IMG/VR virus record: IMGVR_UViG_3300046167_000573
Location: 1-41,214 of that record
Length of the DNA stretch: 41,214 bases
Source: a virus
Strand: one strand, 5' to 3'
The notes beneath the pieces were generated by a model. That model was not told the origin of the DNA, did no database searches, and saw only the letters and a list, made by a program, of their open reading frames with translations. A program made the position numbers and the translations under genes. Of this stretch, positions 38,321 to 41,214 are shown one piece after another (position 1 is the first letter of the stretch; each line of letters starts with the position of its first letter).

Positions 38321-39982
38321 TTAATATCCTCCCGATTTGACCAAGACCCCTAGCTTGCCCCCTGCGTAGTGTTCTGGCCCATCGCCACCATTCGCTGTTC
38401 GCAAATAGCGTAGAGTGTCAATAAAGTCCTTCAGTGCCTCATCACGCTTGCCCTGTGCGGCATAGTTGATGATAGCATAGATTAGATTGCCGCAGTCCTC
38501 ATGGATGAATATACGAGGGCTATTAGCTGCATCTAACTCAGCATTGACGTTATAGTAGAACCAATCATCTAGTGCTGTGAGTCCTTGCTCCTCCTTGATG
38601 CCTAGCGATGGTACGTAGTGAAAGTCGTGTTCAGAGAACTGAGCAAATAGGTCTGCATTGTCAGCATTCTCACTGGCAAAGAAGCGAGAGTCACCAACTC
38701 GTTCAAAGACGCTGATGTTAAGTTCCTCCTCAATCTCAGTGAATAGCTTGCAGTAGCCCTCGACGTTGTACCCTAGCTTCTTAGATGCAGGGCCAAACTT
38801 CCAATTAGGATCACCGAACTCTGCCCAAGGGCCATAAGTCTTTCGGTCGGGCCATTCTCTGCGAATGTAAACCTTAGTATCTGAGCCAACCCCAGTGACT
38901 CCAGCCCATAGACTAGTGTAGTTACGAGCACCAGCAGGGTCAACCACTTGGTAGCAAGTGAACTTAGCTTTGTCTGATAAACACGGAAAGTCTTTATCTT
39001 CAAGGACATGGACACTCTGACTGAACAATGGGAACAGAGATGTCATTGACTTCACTGGAATCCCATAGGCGCGAGTGCGAATCTCATCCTTTGGACTGTG
39101 CCTAAGCTCCTTGGCGATACGATCATAGCCACCGAAGGGATTGAACTCTGAGTGGAAATATACAATGCCAGCGTCCTTCTCTGGACTGTACTGAGTTACT
39201 GGAACTTCCTCTCCGTCTAGTAGTGGTGCTTCTCTCGTCTTGCGAGTCTCCACTCCCTTAAGGAACTCAGCTACGAATGGCGTATATCCATCAATAGGCG
39301 TGAAGGTTAAGACCATCTTAGCATCGCGTGTAGCAAGACGGAAGCGCATGGTTCGGATCAAGTCACCATCCTCTAAGTATTCATCGGGCCACAGACCAAT
39401 GTTGTGCCATGTGGGAGTCTTAGAACCAAGCTCAAGACCCTCAAACTTGCTTCGATTGGCAATGAACTGGCTGTAGGTATGGAACAGCACTTGAGAACCA
39501 TTAGGCAGAATGAAGGACTGACCAGTGAAGCCGTTCTTGACAGTGTAGTTCAGATACTCAAGCACACCCTTGGTCTTCACCTTATACTCTGGTGGCAAGT
39601 AGCGATATACAGCCGATTGCTGCGTTCTGATAGAGGCATCAGCGTCCTGCGCGAAGCATACGATGATTGAGTTCGGATTCTCTAGTGCTGCCTTCACGAC
39701 GCTCCTAGCCCCATATTCAGTTTTTGAACTACGATTGCCACCAAAAATCATCAGTGTATCGTAGTGCTCAAGCATTGCGTCAGCATATACCCAACCTTCA
39801 AGAGACACACCGAAGTTGAGAGGATCAGCGTCAGCATTAGCCACAGCATCCTCATGCAGTCTGTGCATCTCTACAAGTGCCTTGAGTCCTTCTGGCTTAG
39901 AAGAACCATCCTCATTGAAGCAGAGCTTCTTGATGTCCTCTGCTGAAGGAGGCTTTAGAATTGGGTGCTGAGTGAACTTCAT
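38321..39982 (-). CDS. terL: Terminase large subunit
   Basis: 553 residues. ATPase: GGNRSSKT Walker A (81-88), IGLWPDE Walker B (195-201), LTFTPI coupling motif (225-230). Nuclease domain: VVDPAGARN with a metal Asp, GDSRFFASE, and KDFIDTLRYL near the C-terminus. Packages DNA into proheads. ATG overlaps the small terminase stop. Its first 21 bases are also present at 3352-3372 in the inverted repeat. Confidence 0.9.
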   Translation of the reverse strand: MKFTQHPILKPPSAEDIKKLCFNEDGSSKPEGLKALVEMHRLHEDAVANADADPLNFGVSLEGWVYADAMLEHYDTLMIFGGNRSSKTEYGARSVVKAALENPNSIIVCFAQDADASIRTQQSAVYRYLPPEYKVKTKGVLEYLNYTVKNGFTGQSFILPNGSQVLFHTYSQFIANRSKFEGLELGSKTPTWHNIGLWPDEYLEDGDLIRTMRFRLATRDAKMVLTFTPIDGYTPFVAEFLKGVETRKTREAPLLDGEEVPVTQYSPEKDAGIVYFHSEFNPFGGYDRIAKELRHSPKDEIRTRAYGIPVKSMTSLFPLFSQSVHVLEDKDFPCLSDKAKFTCYQVVDPAGARNYTSLWAGVTGVGSDTKVYIRREWPDRKTYGPWAEFGDPNWKFGPASKKLGYNVEGYCKLFTEIEEELNISVFERVGDSRFFASENADNADLFAQFSEHDFHYVPSLGIKEEQGLTALDDWFYYNVNAELDAANSPRIFIHEDCGNLIYAIINYAAQGKRDEALKDFIDTLRYLRTANGGDGPEHYAGGKLGVLVKSGGY

Positions 39983-40518
39983 TAGTCTACAATCTCTGCC
40001 TCTTGGATGTCACTTAGCATCTTACGAGCATACTCCTCGGCTTCGTCTAGCGTAGTCTTGTGCTCAACTACAATCTTCTGCGTGTTGTTACCAGTCAGCT
40101 TTCCATGAATGTCGTTGAACCCCTGCAAAGCCTTCGCTTGCTTGAACAGCTCGTTACCGTCGATGGCAACTTCCCCACTGTGAACTGCATCTGAATATCT
40201 AGCCTGAGATTCCCGAAAGGTGTCAATGCCTTGGAACTGAATAGCCGCAATCTCGGATGCCCACGCATTTCGGATTAGCTGAGATTCTGGATCAGCAAAC
40301 AGCTCCGTCTGGATGTCGTAATATACGTTCTTCGTGCATTCACCAGACTTGATAAAACTATATGCCGAGGTTGGCTTCTGGAGGATGTGCTGTGCGACCT
40401 TACACCAGTGTTCAGGCTCACGGTGACACCATGCGCGATTATGGTTGGCATTCTCCTGAGCGACCTTCAGGGCTTTGGCGACATAGTTCTGAGTTTCTAG
40501 GGCCAATTCCTTACTCAT
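39982..40518 (-). CDS. terS: Terminase small subunit
   Basis: 178 residues from ATG 40518, chosen over ATG 40524 because GGAGG is 6 nt upstream of 40518. Helical: LALETQNYVAKALKVAQENA, central AYSFIKSGECTKNVYYD, C-terminal VVEHKTTLDEAEEYARKMLS, the short motif before the acidic end common in phage small terminases. Recognises the packaging site. A frameshifted second copy lies at 2815-3352. Confidence 0.75.
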   Translation of the reverse strand: MSKELALETQNYVAKALKVAQENANHNRAWCHREPEHWCKVAQHILQKPTSAYSFIKSGECTKNVYYDIQTELFADPESQLIRNAWASEIAAIQFQGIDTFRESQARYSDAVHSGEVAIDGNELFKQAKALQGFNDIHGKLTGNNTQKIVVEHKTTLDEAEEYARKMLSDIQEAEIVD

Positions 40519-40735
40519 CGTCATCCTCCTCTTCCCATACCCACTCCTCGATGCCCGTCTCCGTGTGCATGTCCTCTAGGCTGTCAGCAAAGAGCATTCT
40601 ACCTATGTGCGGGTTAGTGTATTCGTAATGCAGATTCCCCTCGTCATCCAGAACGGCAAACGCGAAGCAATGGAAGTGCTCTCCAATTACGCCACGAACC
40701 TTCTCGACGAATTCTTCTTGGTCTTCTGCTATCAT
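40511..40735 (-). CDS. Small acidic hypothetical protein (right copy)
   Basis: 74 residues, same protein as 2598-2822: MIAEDQEEFVEKVRGVIGEH start and EEEDDDE end. Overlaps small terminase and the upstream gene. Both copies intact, so selection is plausible. Function unknown. Confidence 0.65.
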   Translation of the reverse strand: MIAEDQEEFVEKVRGVIGEHFHCFAFAVLDDEGNLHYEYTNPHIGRMLFADSLEDMHTETGIEEWVWEEEDDDE

Positions 40736-40911
40736 TTCTTCCCTCCGTATACGATTCGTGTGCGCATTCCGACTGGAAGCTGGTCTTTGGGTACTTCCCG
40801 CCCAGTGTAGTCTGGACGCTGCCCGTTCTTCAGCTTGACAGCATCATCAAAGTTCTCACGATACTTGTCGTCATCGTGACCAATTGTCCCCTCGCCATTG
40901 TTATACCGCAT
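40732..40911 (-). CDS. Small hypothetical protein (right copy)
   Basis: 59 residues from ATG 40911, 6 nt after a promoter; same as 2422-2601 save one Asn for Asp. First gene of the terminase operon. Confidence 0.6.
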   Translation of the reverse strand: MRYNNGEGTIGHDDDKYRENFDDAVKLKNGQRPDYTGREVPKDQLPVGMRTRIVYGGKK

Positions 40912-40917
40912 ATTTCT

Positions 40918-40936
40918 ATCATAAACCATCTGTCAA
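40918..40936 (-). promoter_or_regulatory. Promoter of the terminase/late operon
   Basis: TTGACA (40936-40931), 7 nt, TATGAT (40923-40918), ATG 6 nt on. Copy of 2397-2415. It could drive the head genes down to the capsid terminator. Confidence 0.55.
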
Positions 40937-40977
40937 TGGGCGGGAGAGCCGCTTAGGTATCACGATTCGCCCAAAGC

Positions 40978-40996
40978 TTGACACATAAGATATACT
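40978..40996 (+). promoter_or_regulatory. Promoter upstream of the tRNA remnant
   Basis: TTGACA (40978-40983), CATAAGA, TATACT (40991-40996). Kept intact although the tRNA downstream is deleted. Confidence 0.5.
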
Positions 40997-41017
40997 CTAG
41001 GCAGTTCTTTTTAATCT

Positions 41018-41045
41018 TGCGGGGCAGAGCCGACCCCCGCACCCA
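41018..41045 (+). pseudogene. tRNA remnant (acceptor stem plus part of T-arm)
   Basis: TGCGGGG, then CAGAGCCGAC, CCCCGCA and CCCA: the left tRNA-like gene lacking 48 nt from position 8 into the T-loop (D, anticodon and variable regions). Two-base GG repeats at the break point fit a deletion by slippage. The remainder is a hairpin. Confidence 0.65.
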
Positions 41046-41214
41046 TTTTAGTCCTATATCCTATCTTGCAACTGCGTAGCGGAAGCAATGACGGTTATCC
41101 ACCTGAGCACAGGGGAACGGTGAGTTGATCGCACCGTGGGCATTGCTTTAGGGGTCGGCACATAGCCAGAATGTGCGACTATAGTACAATGTCACAAGTT
41201 TCGCATGGAATATG

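Larger units (their letters stand above)
39962..41214. repeat. Right copy of the inverted repeat, cut by the window edge
   Basis: Reverse complement of 2071-3372. Contains the intact small terminase, two small genes and a tRNA remnant. The window ends at the bases matching position 2071, still within homology. Confidence 0.85.

Noticed and set aside
1-41214. CRISPR array, integrase, RNA or DNA polymerase
   Set aside because: No regular spaced repeats; no tyrosine/serine recombinase or polymerase motifs seen in any frame examined.

Overview
The window is most of the genome of a tailed dsDNA bacteriophage with podovirus-like gene content. It has terminase, portal, scaffold, major capsid protein, one adaptor-like protein, fibre genes and two very large internal-virion candidates, and no tape-measure or sheath gene. 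No integrase, DNA polymerase or RNA polymerase is recognisable, so it probably replicates with the host polymerase. The host cannot be named from the sequence. The promoters have an odd compact form (TTGACA, 7 nt, TATAAT-like) that may be a clue to it.

Layout. (1) 1-2071, leftward: a site-specific adenine/cytosine-N4 methyltransferase that runs off the left edge and carries a complete HNH endonuclease gene nested in another frame, then a small unknown gene. (2) 2071-3372: an imperfect inverted copy of the right end (39962-41214), holding a tRNA-like gene, two small genes and a frameshifted copy of the small terminase. (3) 3373-17916, rightward early/middle region: many tiny unknown genes with intervening hairpin terminators, then an HNH protein, two nucleotide hydrolases (dGTP_diPhyd/DUF5664-like and MazG-like), an Erf annealing protein, an SSB-like protein, a winged-helix replication protein and a primase-helicase. 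Next comes a cassette of endonuclease VII-like gene, C5 methyltransferase and HNH gene bounded by 26-bp direct repeats, then a metallophosphoesterase. (4) 18289-18316: a bidirectional terminator between convergent halves. (5) 41 kb down to 18.3 kb, leftward late region: small and large terminase, portal, scaffold, capsid, adaptor, fibres, a candidate lysis group (alpha/beta hydrolase, two lipoproteins, two membrane proteins), more tail proteins and two large internal proteins.

The most interesting theme is the relation between endonucleases and methyltransferases. In the left methyltransferase, an HNH gene with its own perfect promoter lies in a second frame of a 221-codon insertion that leaves the methyltransferase frame open. 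In the C5 methyltransferase, an endonuclease VII-like gene follows a duplicated copy of the methyltransferase 5' end, a second HNH gene follows its 3' end, and the methyltransferase body carries a second long open frame that looks conserved. Both insertions have the target codons repeated at their two sides.

Several genes (primase, C5 methyltransferase, two tail genes, a small structural gene, left terminase copy) are broken, and every break is resolved by skipping one base. This may reflect insertion-type sequence errors, real decay or +1 frameshifting; read mapping would decide.
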